From: Candidatus Bathyarchaeota archaeon
Lineage (GTDB): Archaea; Thermoproteota; Bathyarchaeia; 40CM-2-53-6
Length of the DNA stretch: 64,000 bases
NCBI GenBank assembly: GCA_005888735.1
Contig: VBBN01000034.1
Span: 29,292 to 93,291, forward strand
Direction: 5' to 3'
The notes beneath the pieces were generated by a model. The model was not told the DNA's origin. It saw only the letters and a program-made list of their open reading frames with translations, and made no database searches. The number at the start of each line of letters is the position of its first letter. Positions within the stretch are counted from its first letter, which is position 1. Position numbers and translations under genes: made by a program. This document shows, in pieces, positions 41,097 to 50,718 of this stretch.

Positions 41097-41246
41097 ATGA
41101 GAGGCGTCGAGTTGCGGATGTTCATGGAAGGACTTGGCCGACGCGAAGCCAACGGGGGGATTACGCTAGAGGATTTCGAGAAGTTCCTAGACGTGTTCGT
41201 AAAACACCCTAGTAAACACCCTGGTAAACAGCAGCCGCCCCCCTGA
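41097..41246 (+). CDS. Small ORF, possibly remnant of a longer element-encoded gene
   Basis: MRGVELRMFMEGLGRREANGGITLEDFEKFLDVFVKHPSKHPGKQQPPP; in-frame upstream codons (LEETFWKRSRPASLGGSGQVTEALRRAY) also look coding. Confidence 0.35.
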   Translation: MRGVELRMFMEGLGRREANGGITLEDFEKFLDVFVKHPSKHPGKQQPPP

Positions 41247-41270
41247 CATGGCCGTAGGTGAAGCACGAGA

Positions 41271-41747
41271 ATGACCAAAGACCAGAAAAAATTGGCTACG
41301 ACGCAGAAACCCGGTCAAAAGAAGAACCCGGAAGTCGAAGAAGCCTCGAATAGTCGAATAGTCGAAAATGAGCATTCGACAGGGGCCGACACGGCCGACC
41401 CCAAAGTGATTCAGCAAAGAAAAAGACGGGAAACTCTCATGCCCGCAAACATAGAAGCCATACAAAGACTTCGCCGAACAGGCGGCAGCATAGAGGATAT
41501 ACACAAACTCACCGGCTTCGGCGTCGCGACCGTCAGCAAGTACACTCAAGGCATAGAGCCGCTGGCCAAATATGTCCCCAACGGTGGGCCCGGTGACCAG
41601 ACGACTCTCCCAACTCTGACCCCTCAACCTGCGAAGACTGAAGCAGAGATTCAGCAACAATATCCACCGCAAAAGGAGACGATTCTTCACCAGGAGACGA
41701 AGAGTTACCTGTTCGATGACATAGTCTACGAAGGCTCCCGTGAGTAG
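41271..41747 (+). CDS. HTH-domain DNA-binding protein, element-associated
   Basis: MPANIEAIQRLRRTGGSIEDIHKLTGFGVATVSKYTQG. Confidence 0.55.
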   Translation: MTKDQKKLATTQKPGQKKNPEVEEASNSRIVENEHSTGADTADPKVIQQRKRRETLMPANIEAIQRLRRTGGSIEDIHKLTGFGVATVSKYTQGIEPLAKYVPNGGPGDQTTLPTLTPQPAKTEAEIQQQYPPQKETILHQETKSYLFDDIVYEGSRE

Positions 41748-42115
41748 TCGCATCTCTTCCTCCTCCCGCTGCGGGGGGTTGCATGTATGCGGTGTGGTTC
41801 TGCAAGGGCTTCTCTGTTCAGGACCCTTTCGGGGTAGGCCTATGGATCCGGCCATCTTCTCCAGCATTTCTCTGGGCGTGAACTTGGGTTGTGGTGTGAT
41901 GACGGGGTTGGCCTGGGCGTAGATGTTGCGCAGGTATTCGAGCCCTTTCGACTGATATCGTGGTAGGTGTCCAGACCGCTAGCACGGTAGACTAGCGAGA
42001 ATTAGTGGGGTTGGGGGAAGACAGTGAATGAAGAAAATGGAAAATCAACATCGCATGTTCCCGGCCTGACCATCGCTGTATCCTTGTCATGGTAAGGGTT
42101 GATCTGTTTAATTGT

Positions 42116-42703
42116 CTATAGTTCCATTTGAGCGCGATGTTGCGAAATTAGTTGTCCTTCCGTCTGTTGCAACTGTTTCATCGATTCTATGACGTCCATG
42201 AAACGAATCGACTTCAGAAGACATATCGGATAAGCTATGACCATCATCTCAGACTTGAGACCTTGACGGCGCAAAGCTCTGTAAGATCCTGTGAAGTAGA
42301 GAATCTTAGATTGTTCCAGTACATCGAGGGCGATTCGTGTGTCCTTTGGAAGGGTCTCGTAGTTCGAAATAAGGAAGTATGACACGCCCGTGGGAGAATT
42401 GCTTGTCCCTTCCTTCTTGACACTTCTCATTTTCAGTTCGTCTACAATCTTGTAGTAGATCTTCTTAATGTCGCCTCCTTTGCGCAGAATCTCGTCCTCC
42501 CTTTGCCCACCAACCTGTCTAATCTTTTCCTCAGCAAGGGTTGCGTCGGCCCGGGATTTCTTTGCCTGCCAGATCTGTCTTGCTGTGAGGAAAAAATCAC
42601 GGGGATTCCCCATTGATGCCATGACAATTTTGTGAAAAGCGGAATCGGAGAAGAAGTCACTTATCTTATAGTTGAGTCTCAGTTCACCCAATCTAGCACG
42701 CAA
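42116..42703 (-). pseudogene. C-terminal fragment resembling an Orc/AAA-like P-loop ATPase
   Basis: YKISDFFSDSAFHKIVMASMGNPRDFFLTARQIW then winged-helix-like C-terminus; no Walker motifs present. Confidence 0.4.
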
Positions 42704-42975
42704 AAGTTGACACTAGCCGGGTTAGAAAAGATCCTCGGGGATACGAAGTACATCGGTAGCGTGATCGAGAAACAATTGGCAGAATTCATTGAAAACGCTC
42801 GTTCATTCCGAATGTCGACTGAGCAGATTCTCCAGCGTCTGAGATTAGCTACGCCACGTGTTCATCATTTCGGAAACCTTGGTCTTGCGGTTTTGCAAAG
42901 ATATGAGCGAGAATTGGCTTCGGAAGACCGAATCGATTTCTCAGACATGCTTTACCGGGCCGCGGACATCGTAGA
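42690..42975 (+). pseudogene. UvrD/SF1 helicase-like internal fragment
   Basis: ILQRLRLATPRVHHFGNLGLAVLQRYERELASEDRIDFSDMLYRAADIVEKG; no Walker A or downstream motifs. Confidence 0.5.
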
Positions 42976-43414
42976 GAAAGGTGCCGTCGAACTTACCGTC
43001 ATGGATGGCTGTGAAGTTGGAGCGAGTCTGCATGAAGGGTACGCCAAAGAGACCCGTCAAATGGTTGAATTCGATCTGGAACATCCTCGCCTCGCTAACT
43101 GGACCCGTCAGTGAAACATCCGGGTTCAGCTGCAATGTGGCCAGATCGGACGACGACAACGGCGAATCCATTCCGTCCAATAATCCGGCCCGGAAGGCGG
43201 CAACTTCTGATGGTGGATCTGAGTAGATCCTAATCAAGAGAAATGGAACGTTGGGCCCGAAAGGCCCCCATTGTGTAGGGTCGGAAATCGCCACGGCCCC
43301 CGTCGCGCGCGGAATAATTGGCAGGAACGTCCGAAGAGGTGAGAGAGGCGAAAATGCCATAAGAATTGAAAGTATGAATATGAAGGAAACCTTTGCACGG
43401 CCCAGAATACTCAT
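42970..43414 (-). pseudogene. N-terminal fragment of an ABC transporter substrate-binding (SBP_bac_5-like) protein
   Basis: Signal-like N-terminus, then PFLLIRIYSDPPSEVAAFRAGLLDGMDSPLSSSDLATL...; truncated at ~150 aa. Confidence 0.5.
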
Positions 43415-43691
43415 AAAGGAGGATTTTAGTATTCATTATGAATGATTTTTGGCCGTCGCCAAGGCAGCTGAGAACCCTCTGCACCTCTGCCTGAAAGAAC
43501 TGGGCCGCACGAGAGAATAGAGCGGGCTTCCAGAGATGTTGACCAGCGACCTCAACCAATGAATTTCCTGGGACTGAGGCCGGGTCTCTTTTCTTGGGAG
43601 TATTTTCTTGGGAGTACTGTTGGTCAATCCGTCCTTCAAGAACCTGCGAATGTCCAGAAGGAAAATAGTCCTGGGCTCATCCGAAAAGTTG

Positions 43692-43845
43692 TTAGGACGT
43701 TTGGATCTGTATGGTTACGGGTCCGTAGTAGTTGTAGTCGGGTGTTGAACTTGCACATGGAGGGTTACGGTTGCAAGGTCTGGTAGTGAAACGGGGGAAG
43801 TCGGTTGTGTAGAGTGTGAGGCCGGGCGTTACTGTGGCCCGAGAG
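43692..43845 (-). pseudogene. C-terminal fragment of a secreted beta-rich protein
   Basis: Manual translation GSRATVTPGLTLYTTDFPRFTTRPCNRNPPCASSTPDYNYYGPVTIQIQTS*. Confidence 0.35.
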
Positions 43846-43904
43846 CCTTAACGCAGTAGCCCTGAATATCCTCCCTATATCCTGGCGAATTCGCGAAAAC
43901 AGAG

Positions 43905-44270
43905 CTATTCGGCCGATGCATCGAGATAAGAGTGAGCGGCTTGAAGCATTTTCTTGATTGAGTCATAGTAGTACTTGTATTCTCGAGCAACTTCCCCGAC
44001 CCTAGTTTTTTCCGGAAACGTCGTAATGGATCGGTCGATCAGACGCTGAAGTTCATCATTCTCTTGGAGTCCCGTAAGCTTGCGAAGACTTGAGTCAGAC
44101 TTTGGAGCCTCCAAGACCGCCATTACTGCTGCAGCGACATCCGCATCGTACAAAATGAGCTCGTCGTGAAGCCGGCTAATCTCCTCTCCTCCATGTGCGG
44201 GTGGGAAACTTAGCCTACGAAATTCCTCGTAAAGTCTTTCAAGCTCCTTTCGACTATGTTCTTTCGTCAA
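43905..44270 (-). CDS. Hypothetical alpha-helical protein
   Basis: 121-aa ORF with coding-like composition. Confidence 0.5.
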   Translation of the reverse strand: MTKEHSRKELERLYEEFRRLSFPPAHGGEEISRLHDELILYDADVAAAVMAVLEAPKSDSSLRKLTGLQENDELQRLIDRSITTFPEKTRVGEVAREYKYYYDSIKKMLQAAHSYLDASAE

Positions 44271-44418
44271 ATTGGGATCGCCCTCAGTCGTACCAAAAGG
44301 AAACTATCTTGCCTTCTAGTGTGTAGATACCCTCAGGGCCCGGAGTAGGGATTTTCCACCCCATAGACGGTCAGTGGGCGGGCGCTATCGTGTCTAAAAC
44401 GCTGTTCGGGTCGGCTTC

Positions 44419-44568
44419 ATGGTTATGGTAGCGAATACGAGGCAGTCTCTGACCTACATACTACGGCACATCGTCCACGACGTTAACCATATCCTTAGGT
44501 CCATGAATGAGTCCGGGACACCAGAGATTCAGTGCCTCGTCTGCGGGGAGCGATTGGACTCCGAATAG
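44419..44568 (+). CDS. Small ORF with C-terminal CxxC motif
   Basis: MVMVANTRQSLTYILRHIVHDVNHILRSMNESGTPEIQCLVCGERLDSE*, shorter than the ORF-track cutoff. Confidence 0.35.
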   Translation: MVMVANTRQSLTYILRHIVHDVNHILRSMNESGTPEIQCLVCGERLDSE

Positions 44569-44931
44569 ACCGATGGAGCGCAGAGGAGAACGGCCACTGA
44601 GGGGATTAGTACTATAAGTTCACTCAGACTTATTGGAGGAGGTACGGGCACTCCCAGGAAGAAGATCCCGGCTTGATCTTCTGGAACCAAGAAGATATAC
44701 GAGATGGCCGCGATGCTCCCGAGAATCGTCGCGGTTCGGGGTCTCATGAAAATGAGGACAAAGGAAGCGATGCCACAGTATTACTGTGGCCAAGAAAATA
44801 GGGATCAATGCGTAGGACCTAAGCGTTGAGGGAGAACGAGTCTCCAATCCGGCAGGGGTCAAAAGGAAGCCGAATACTGCCATCACACCGAACGCGACCA
44901 CAAGGATCTTGCGGTTTCTAGAGAGTTCCAT
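44529..44931 (-). pseudogene. Frameshifted small multi-TM membrane protein
   Basis: MELSRNRKILVVAFGVMAVFGFLLTP...FLATVIL | GIASFVLIFMRPRTATILGSIAAISYIF... across two frames, shift near 44765. Confidence 0.5.
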
Positions 44932-45382
44932 CTGCTTGTCTGGGCGATTGATTGAGAGTGGTGATAAGTATTCGCTCGCTACTTAGATTCGAGCAGTAGG
45001 CATTCAAATCCAAATCATGGTCCAGGATACACCGCGGGTTCTACCGATCACTTCGCCTCCCGATAGTATATCGTTTCTCCCATGCCCCACGTACGCCGAT
45101 CTAGGTAGCACCTATCAACAAATAGGTTATTGTCATATTGCCAATCAATTCGGCACTTCAAAGTCCGTTGTCTGATCCAAGGTTCATGACGTTGTCGTGC
45201 AACCTGAAGAGTCTGAGGCTTCGATAGCATCAGGGCCCCGGGCCTCCAGGGGGGTCTTAGCCTGGAAGACTGCTCCACAGTACCTGCTAGCACGCTTCCC
45301 CTCTCTCGATTCGGATAGTTTCACTTTTCGCCGCCCCCTACCTCTCCTGTTTTTTTGCGCCCTGAAGAAGCAGCCGGGCTTC

Positions 45383-46129
45383 ATGCGTGGTTCTATTATT
45401 GGAAGACAGTTCTGTGTCATCAACCTGGCGAAAACGGGGGAGAGCGAAGGAAAAGTCCTGGGTGCCTGCCGCGAACTGATTGAGAAGAGCGCCAAGCTCG
45501 TCGTGGCAGATTTCAACTTCAAAGATGTCGACAGACTACGGACGTTTTACTCGATCGCAAGGAAAACCGGGAGAAAGCTCGCCGTAACGCTCGGAGACGC
45601 GTTTCTCCTGAAACACCTCACAAAGGACCCGAAGCTCCAGGTTCCCCCGCCCGACGACAGCCACGTAGTCATAATCGTTCCAAAGAGAGGAACCGGCCAG
45701 TATCGCAAGGAGGACTACGACAGCGATGAACGGCAGTTCCTAAGCCAGCCGAACGCTTGGACCGCGGACAAGTTGAGCAAGGACCAGGCGAAGCTAATAG
45801 CCCACGTTAGCTACTACAACATAGGCGAGCTAATCGACATAAGACCAGAGATCGGCAGCTCGTTCATACACTCTCTGAGAGAACCTTTCAACGAGGAGAT
45901 GCTGGGGGATTTCCAGCGCCTCCACAAATGGCTCGAACACTTCGGGATGTCTTTCACTCAGTCCCACGCGTCTGGGCACGCGACTGGCGAGGAGTTGAAG
46001 CAGATTATTAAGGAGATTGAGGCGAAGACGTTGTTTCCCATTCACACCGAACATCCAGAACTGTTCAGGGAAATGGCCAAGGAAACCAGGGCAGTTCAGG
46101 TGGGAAGGACTTACAACCTATCTGGTTAA
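45383..46129 (+). pseudogene. RNase J-like beta-CASP exonuclease, C-terminal half only
   Basis: KVLGACRELIEKSAKLVVADFNFKDVDRLRTFYSIARKTGRK...NEEMLGDFQRLHKWLEHFGMSFTQSHASGHATGEELKQIIKEIEAKTLFPIHTEHPELF; metallo-beta-lactamase N-terminal half absent. Confidence 0.75.
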
Positions 46130-46257
46130 CTAGCAACGATCTCAACGCCAATATTGACAAATTACTAGTGGCTCTAAAGCTTTTCAGAGAATGCTCTCTG
46201 TAGAGGTCGAGTCCGTCTTTTTATTCTTACACACACGTTGGCTGAGAAGGTGTAAGA

Positions 46258-47385
46258 ATGGAAAGACAGGCTCCGGAATCTCCTTTTGAGGACTTACCAG
46301 AGGCCTTGGTCGAGGAGATGCTTTCGCATTACAAGAGACTTGGTGAGCAGCTCTCGGCCTCTCTGCAAGAGATACAATCCAATAAGGAGAAGATAAGGGA
46401 ATCACTAGGCTCCCAGAATCTTCTCAGAGCCGACTCGGCAGTCATCCACTCGCACGCGTATCCGACCACCTGCGGTGTCGACGGGTCCTACGCGATAGAG
46501 AGATTGTTGTCGACTGACATAGCTGCGATGGCAGGGGTGGCAGTAGAGGGACTGACTCCCCCAAGCGAGAAACGACATTGGCCCCGTCCACACTATCTAT
46601 GCGATGTTTCTACCGTTGCCCATAGAGATGCCACCACCTTGATCATCCGGGCAGTTATGGTTACGATGGAATTGGAGTTGGCAGCGCTTGCCCCACATGA
46701 CGTTGTCTTTCTCGACGGGTCTCTTACAACTCCACTAATTCATCTCAACCAAGCACTTGCAAGGCTCGGTGAAGTTCCCGAAGAGCTGTCCCGGGTCTTA
46801 CTGGGTCGGATCGGGTCCGCGTTGGACCACTACGCGGAGATTCTCGCCTCTAAGAGAACGGACAAAATCTTTGCAGGCGTTCCAAAATACACTAGCAGAA
46901 ACGAGATTTCGTCGGCGCTCGGACTGTCCAAGCACGAAGATCGCTCTTTGCTTTCATACATTTTGAGAGGCGGCGAGGTGATTGGGCCTAGCGATATGAT
47001 CAAACCGGAAGAGGACTGGCATTTTGGCAGCTTGCCCAGTGCAATGAAGGACAAGGCTAACCACATAATTTCCTCAGTTTACGAGCTGAGTGTTCTGTAC
47101 TATAGACCGTACGACTATTTTCCAGCGCTTCGCATAGAGGTTTCTCCCTCAGTTGCGAAAAATCAGGCCAGGTTATCAATACTTCTTGAATCGTTCCAGT
47201 TGCAGTGTGGAGCTCCAGGAATTGTCGAGCCCTATCCATTATACCTAGCTGACAGAATGGTGAAGCATCTGAGTACAGCTCTACCGGCGATAAGAAAGGC
47301 GACAACGATGGAAATGGCGTCGGGGCCGACACAGGATGTTGGAAGTATTTTCCTAGCTATGCAGGGTTATCGGACCGAATATTGA
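46258..47385 (+). CDS. nurA: NurA domain nuclease
   Basis: TTCGVDGSYAIERLLSTDIAAMAGVA, DVVFLDGSLTTPLIHLNQAL, ALRIEVSPSVAKNQARLSILLES; directly upstream of HerA. Confidence 0.82.
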   Translation: MERQAPESPFEDLPEALVEEMLSHYKRLGEQLSASLQEIQSNKEKIRESLGSQNLLRADSAVIHSHAYPTTCGVDGSYAIERLLSTDIAAMAGVAVEGLTPPSEKRHWPRPHYLCDVSTVAHRDATTLIIRAVMVTMELELAALAPHDVVFLDGSLTTPLIHLNQALARLGEVPEELSRVLLGRIGSALDHYAEILASKRTDKIFAGVPKYTSRNEISSALGLSKHEDRSLLSYILRGGEVIGPSDMIKPEEDWHFGSLPSAMKDKANHIISSVYELSVLYYRPYDYFPALRIEVSPSVAKNQARLSILLESFQLQCGAPGIVEPYPLYLADRMVKHLSTALPAIRKATTMEMASGPTQDVGSIFLAMQGYRTEY

Positions 47386-47398
47386 GAGGCGAGGAACT

Positions 47399-49165
47399 AT
47401 ACCGACCGACCAGCTGAAAAATTCGTTCGACCACGCTGAAAGAATAGGTGTAGTCGGGTCCCCATCTTCAACCAACAGCCTCGTTCTTGACATACTCGGC
47501 ACCGCAGCGGACAAGAAGCTGGTGGGAAGTCTGAGCATGTTCAACTTCACACAGGAGGCTAGTGACCATTATGCGCTTGGTCAGATTACCGAGATCAGGT
47601 TGAGGAATGTTTGGAGCGAGGATCCTACCATGAGGGGACTAATTCGTCAGAAAGGAAGAGTGGACCCGATCACTGAAAGGCAGGATACACACAACGCGAC
47701 GATGTTGGTCAGCTCAGTCTTTGTAAAAACTGCTAATGGCTTTGAACCCAGCATGCTAGGCACGGTGCCCGCTACCGGCACTTCCATCAAGCTGGTAAAC
47801 GAGCAGATCATGCATGACCTGCTTGCAGATTATGCTGTCGAACTCTTCTACCTGGGAAAAGCGTACGGTTCTACGGTTCTTCTGCCCATGTGGTTCAAAC
47901 ACTTTGGGTTTGAAGAGGGGGGAGCAGGAGAAGCGTACCACATCGGGGTCTTCGGCAAGACAGGATCTGGAAAATCCGTCCTGTCAAAGATGCTGATGCT
48001 TGGCTATTCAAGGCACAAAGAGATGACTATGTTCGTTCTGGATCCCCAAGGCGAGTTTGCGAAGCTCCGCACTGATCCCCAGATTAGCGAAATTCTTGCG
48101 AAGAAGCTTTCGAAAGAGGTCAAAGTTTACGACCTCCACAACCTCGTTCTGACAGGAAACGCTCTTTTCAGAAAGGTTCTAACTCTATCCGGATTTTTCG
48201 ACAGGCTGGGGATATATCTCGACGAGAATCAGGCGAGAGCCGCCGATCAAATAGAGTCAATCCTCGGAGGAAAAAGGCCGGGTCTGTCAGGAATAGCCAG
48301 TGCGACCAAGCCATGGGACTACCACAAGCGTGAGACCTTCGACGCTGTCCACAGAGCGTTACAGAGTGAGGATGTTCTTCAGAACATTTACACAAGCAAG
48401 GAACTTCGTGAGCGAGTGAGATCCGCTCTTAGCGTGGCTAACAGCGACGACCTTTACGACCGCTGGGCGAAGGTTGCGAACTTGTTTGCTTACGAGGGTA
48501 GGAAAGAGTATGTCAAGATTAAGGATCTTACTGAAAGTGTGACTGCAGGAGCCAAGGGCCAGATAATCATGATCAATCTGTCCGAAACTGACGTTCCATT
48601 GAACATACTCTGGAATGATGACATCAGAATGATAGTGATCAACGAGTTCATAAGATCACTGACCTCTGAAGCACAGAGCACGTTCAAACAGGGAAAGGCG
48701 CTAAACACATTGGTCGTCTTGGACGAAGCTCACCGACTAGCACCACGAGAAAAGCAAGAAAACCCTGAATTCGAGCTTGTCAAGAGTACGCTGAAGGATG
48801 CCGTGAGAACGACCAGAAAGTACGGGCTAGGGTGGATGTTTGTGAGTCAGACTCTTTCCAGCCTTGATAGGGAGATAATCAACCAGATCCGAGTCTACAT
48901 CTTCGGCTTCGGATTGGCTTATGGAATTGAACTTCAGGCGCTAAGAGACATTATCGGCGGAAACGAGGAGGCCATAAGGCTCTACCAGCTCTTCAAAGAC
49001 CCCCAGAGTACTCCAAGACAAAAGGAATACTCTTTCATGACGGTTGGGCCTATTTCACCTCTCTCGTTTTCGGGAATCCCGCTCTTCTTCCAAGCGCTTC
49101 AATACACTGACGGATTCGTGCATGCAAACGCGTCCACCTTGAACCATCTCAGGACCACCCCCTGA
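47399..49165 (+). CDS. herA: HerA-family hexameric ATPase/helicase (DUF87)
   Basis: Upstream in-frame HAS-barrel start ERIGVVGSPSSTNSLVLDILGTAADKKLVGSL; Walker A FGKTGSGKSVLSKM; Walker B LNTLVVLDEAHRLAPR; SQTLSSLDREIINQI. Confidence 0.9.
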   Translation: MPTDQLKNSFDHAERIGVVGSPSSTNSLVLDILGTAADKKLVGSLSMFNFTQEASDHYALGQITEIRLRNVWSEDPTMRGLIRQKGRVDPITERQDTHNATMLVSSVFVKTANGFEPSMLGTVPATGTSIKLVNEQIMHDLLADYAVELFYLGKAYGSTVLLPMWFKHFGFEEGGAGEAYHIGVFGKTGSGKSVLSKMLMLGYSRHKEMTMFVLDPQGEFAKLRTDPQISEILAKKLSKEVKVYDLHNLVLTGNALFRKVLTLSGFFDRLGIYLDENQARAADQIESILGGKRPGLSGIASATKPWDYHKRETFDAVHRALQSEDVLQNIYTSKELRERVRSALSVANSDDLYDRWAKVANLFAYEGRKEYVKIKDLTESVTAGAKGQIIMINLSETDVPLNILWNDDIRMIVINEFIRSLTSEAQSTFKQGKALNTLVVLDEAHRLAPREKQENPEFELVKSTLKDAVRTTRKYGLGWMFVSQTLSSLDREIINQIRVYIFGFGLAYGIELQALRDIIGGNEEAIRLYQLFKDPQSTPRQKEYSFMTVGPISPLSFSGIPLFFQALQYTDGFVHANASTLNHLRTTP

Positions 49166-49330
49166 TCTTTCACTCGGTCCCATGTGTCTGGGCACGCGAC
49201 TGGCGAGGAGCTGAAGCGGATTATTGGGGAGATTGACGCAAAGACCTTGTTTCCTATTCACACCGAGCATCCGAGACTGTTCGTGGATATGGCCGAGGAA
49301 GCCGAACGTAGTCTTGGGACTCTTATCTAA
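49166..49330 (+). repeat. Direct second copy of the RNase J-like 3' end
   Basis: Manual translation SFTRSHVSGHATGEELKRIIGEIDAKTLFPIHTEHPRLFVDMAEEAERSLGTLI*; ~86% nt identity by eye with 45950 onward. Confidence 0.8.
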
Positions 49331-49686
49331 CTACTGACACTTTCCCTGGAATCCCCGATAGTGACAGCAATATGCTCCTAGGGTTTGATCTTCGAATAGT
49401 TTTCCTACGTCTGTGCCATCGTTTCACATATACTAGACCAGGCAACCCGGCCACCGTCAAAGACATGACCAGAACCACAATCAACCATAACGGTGGCGGG
49501 AGTGGCGGCGGGCTTGGGCCCTTCACGACGGTTACTCTTGAAGTATCTGCCGCAGAGTTTGCCAGCACCGTCTTTCACAATGAGCTCGACGTCGTACGAT
49601 CCCATGGTCGCATACCTGTGAATCACCGATCGGCCAGTTGCAGATGTCCCATCGCCAAAGTACCATTCATAGTTTGCTATTTCCAT
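49323..49686 (-). pseudogene. PKD domain-TM anchor C-terminal fragment, frameshifted
   Basis: YEWYFGDGTSATGRSVIHRYATMGSYDVELIVKDGAG | NSAADTSRVTVVKGPSPPPLPPPLWLIVVLVMSLTVAGLPGLVYVKRWHRRRK; shift at AAA run ~49558. Confidence 0.65.
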
Positions 49687-50020
49687 GTTGTCGGATGATA
49701 CGAAAGCGTCAAATTCCGACTACGGTTCGACACTGGCCTGGGTAGACAGATCCCTGGCGAACCTGCGGACAAAAGGGGTCTACGACGAGATCAATGGAAT
49801 GCTGGTTGGGCGTACATTAACAGCTGGTTTCAAGCCAGCATCGACAGGCATTGGTCTTGACAAGATAATCTTGGAGAACACGAGAGGCTATGACTTTCCG
49901 ATCATGATGAACATGGACTTTGGACATACTGATCCACAGATGACGTTGCCGATAGGTGTCAGAGCAACCATGCGTGCCGAGGAGAAGTATCTGAGTATTG
50001 ACGAGCCTGCGGTGTCGTGA
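49685..50020 (+). pseudogene. LD-carboxypeptidase (S66) C-terminal fragment
   Basis: RSLANLRTKGVYDEINGMLVGRT...YDFPIMMNMDFGHTDPQMTLPIGVRATM; N-terminal half with catalytic Ser missing. Confidence 0.65.
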
Positions 50021-50595
50021 CGCTGTTGAGGGATGGCTGAGACAGCCAGGTCCCAAGAAGAAGTGAGAGAAAAAAGAGGGTTGGAAGGCCTCAGTCGCGA
50101 GGCTCTTCCTTATACTGTTCCTTTCTAGCGGGCTTTTCGATAGCCCCCGGGGTACCACGGTGCACGCTCCCCGACTAAGCGATGCTGTGGTGCTGTGGAC
50201 TGACCACGGGCTCGAACCATCCCAGCTAGGCCTGACAAGTGTAATTGCTGGCGTAGGTCGCTTACGGGTCTGGAGCCGGAACGGCACTTAGCAGTGAGTG
50301 CTAGGAATGACCAGTTGCCATCAGCAGCTCTTGTTTCGCCGTGTTCACCCTGGCTCGAAGACTCTGTATCCGCCGTGTCTGGGGGGTGTGGTCGGCTTGC
50401 AAGTTCCCGTATATCATTCCTCCACGAGAAAATTCCCATTTATTGTGGCGAGATTTGCCACCTGATTCTGAAGGCTCTGCACGAGGCCGGGTCCAGAAGC
50501 ATCGAGTCAGAACTCCTTGACTTCAAGAGGCGACCAATAATCAACCGTACGAGTGCTCCGACAGCCAGAGACATCCGCGGCTGGACCCGACTGTG

Positions 50596-50652
50596 TTCTG
50601 AGGAATGATTGGTTAGATCAAGAAAACTCTGTTAGTGGCTTTGACTGTTTGT
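50596..50652 (+). repeat. Dispersed 57-bp repeat, copy 2
   Basis: TTCTGAGG(A/T)ATGATTG..ATCAAGAAAACTCT..TAGTGGCT(T/C)TGACT..TGT shared with 17223-17279. Confidence 0.55.
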
Positions 50653-50718
50653 CCGATGCCGTTAATTGATCTTGAATGCAATTAATCACGGCGCTCTAAT
50701 CGAATCATGACTACATTT

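Noticed and set aside
41205-41240. Tandem AAACACCCTAGT AAACACCCTGGT AAACAG, possible CRISPR-like or integron-like repeat
   Set aside because: Only two 12-bp units inside a small ORF; no spacer structure.
43230-43559. 109-aa minus ORF overlapping the ABC-SBP fragment
   Set aside because: Out of frame with the recognizable SBP N-terminus, no family resemblance.
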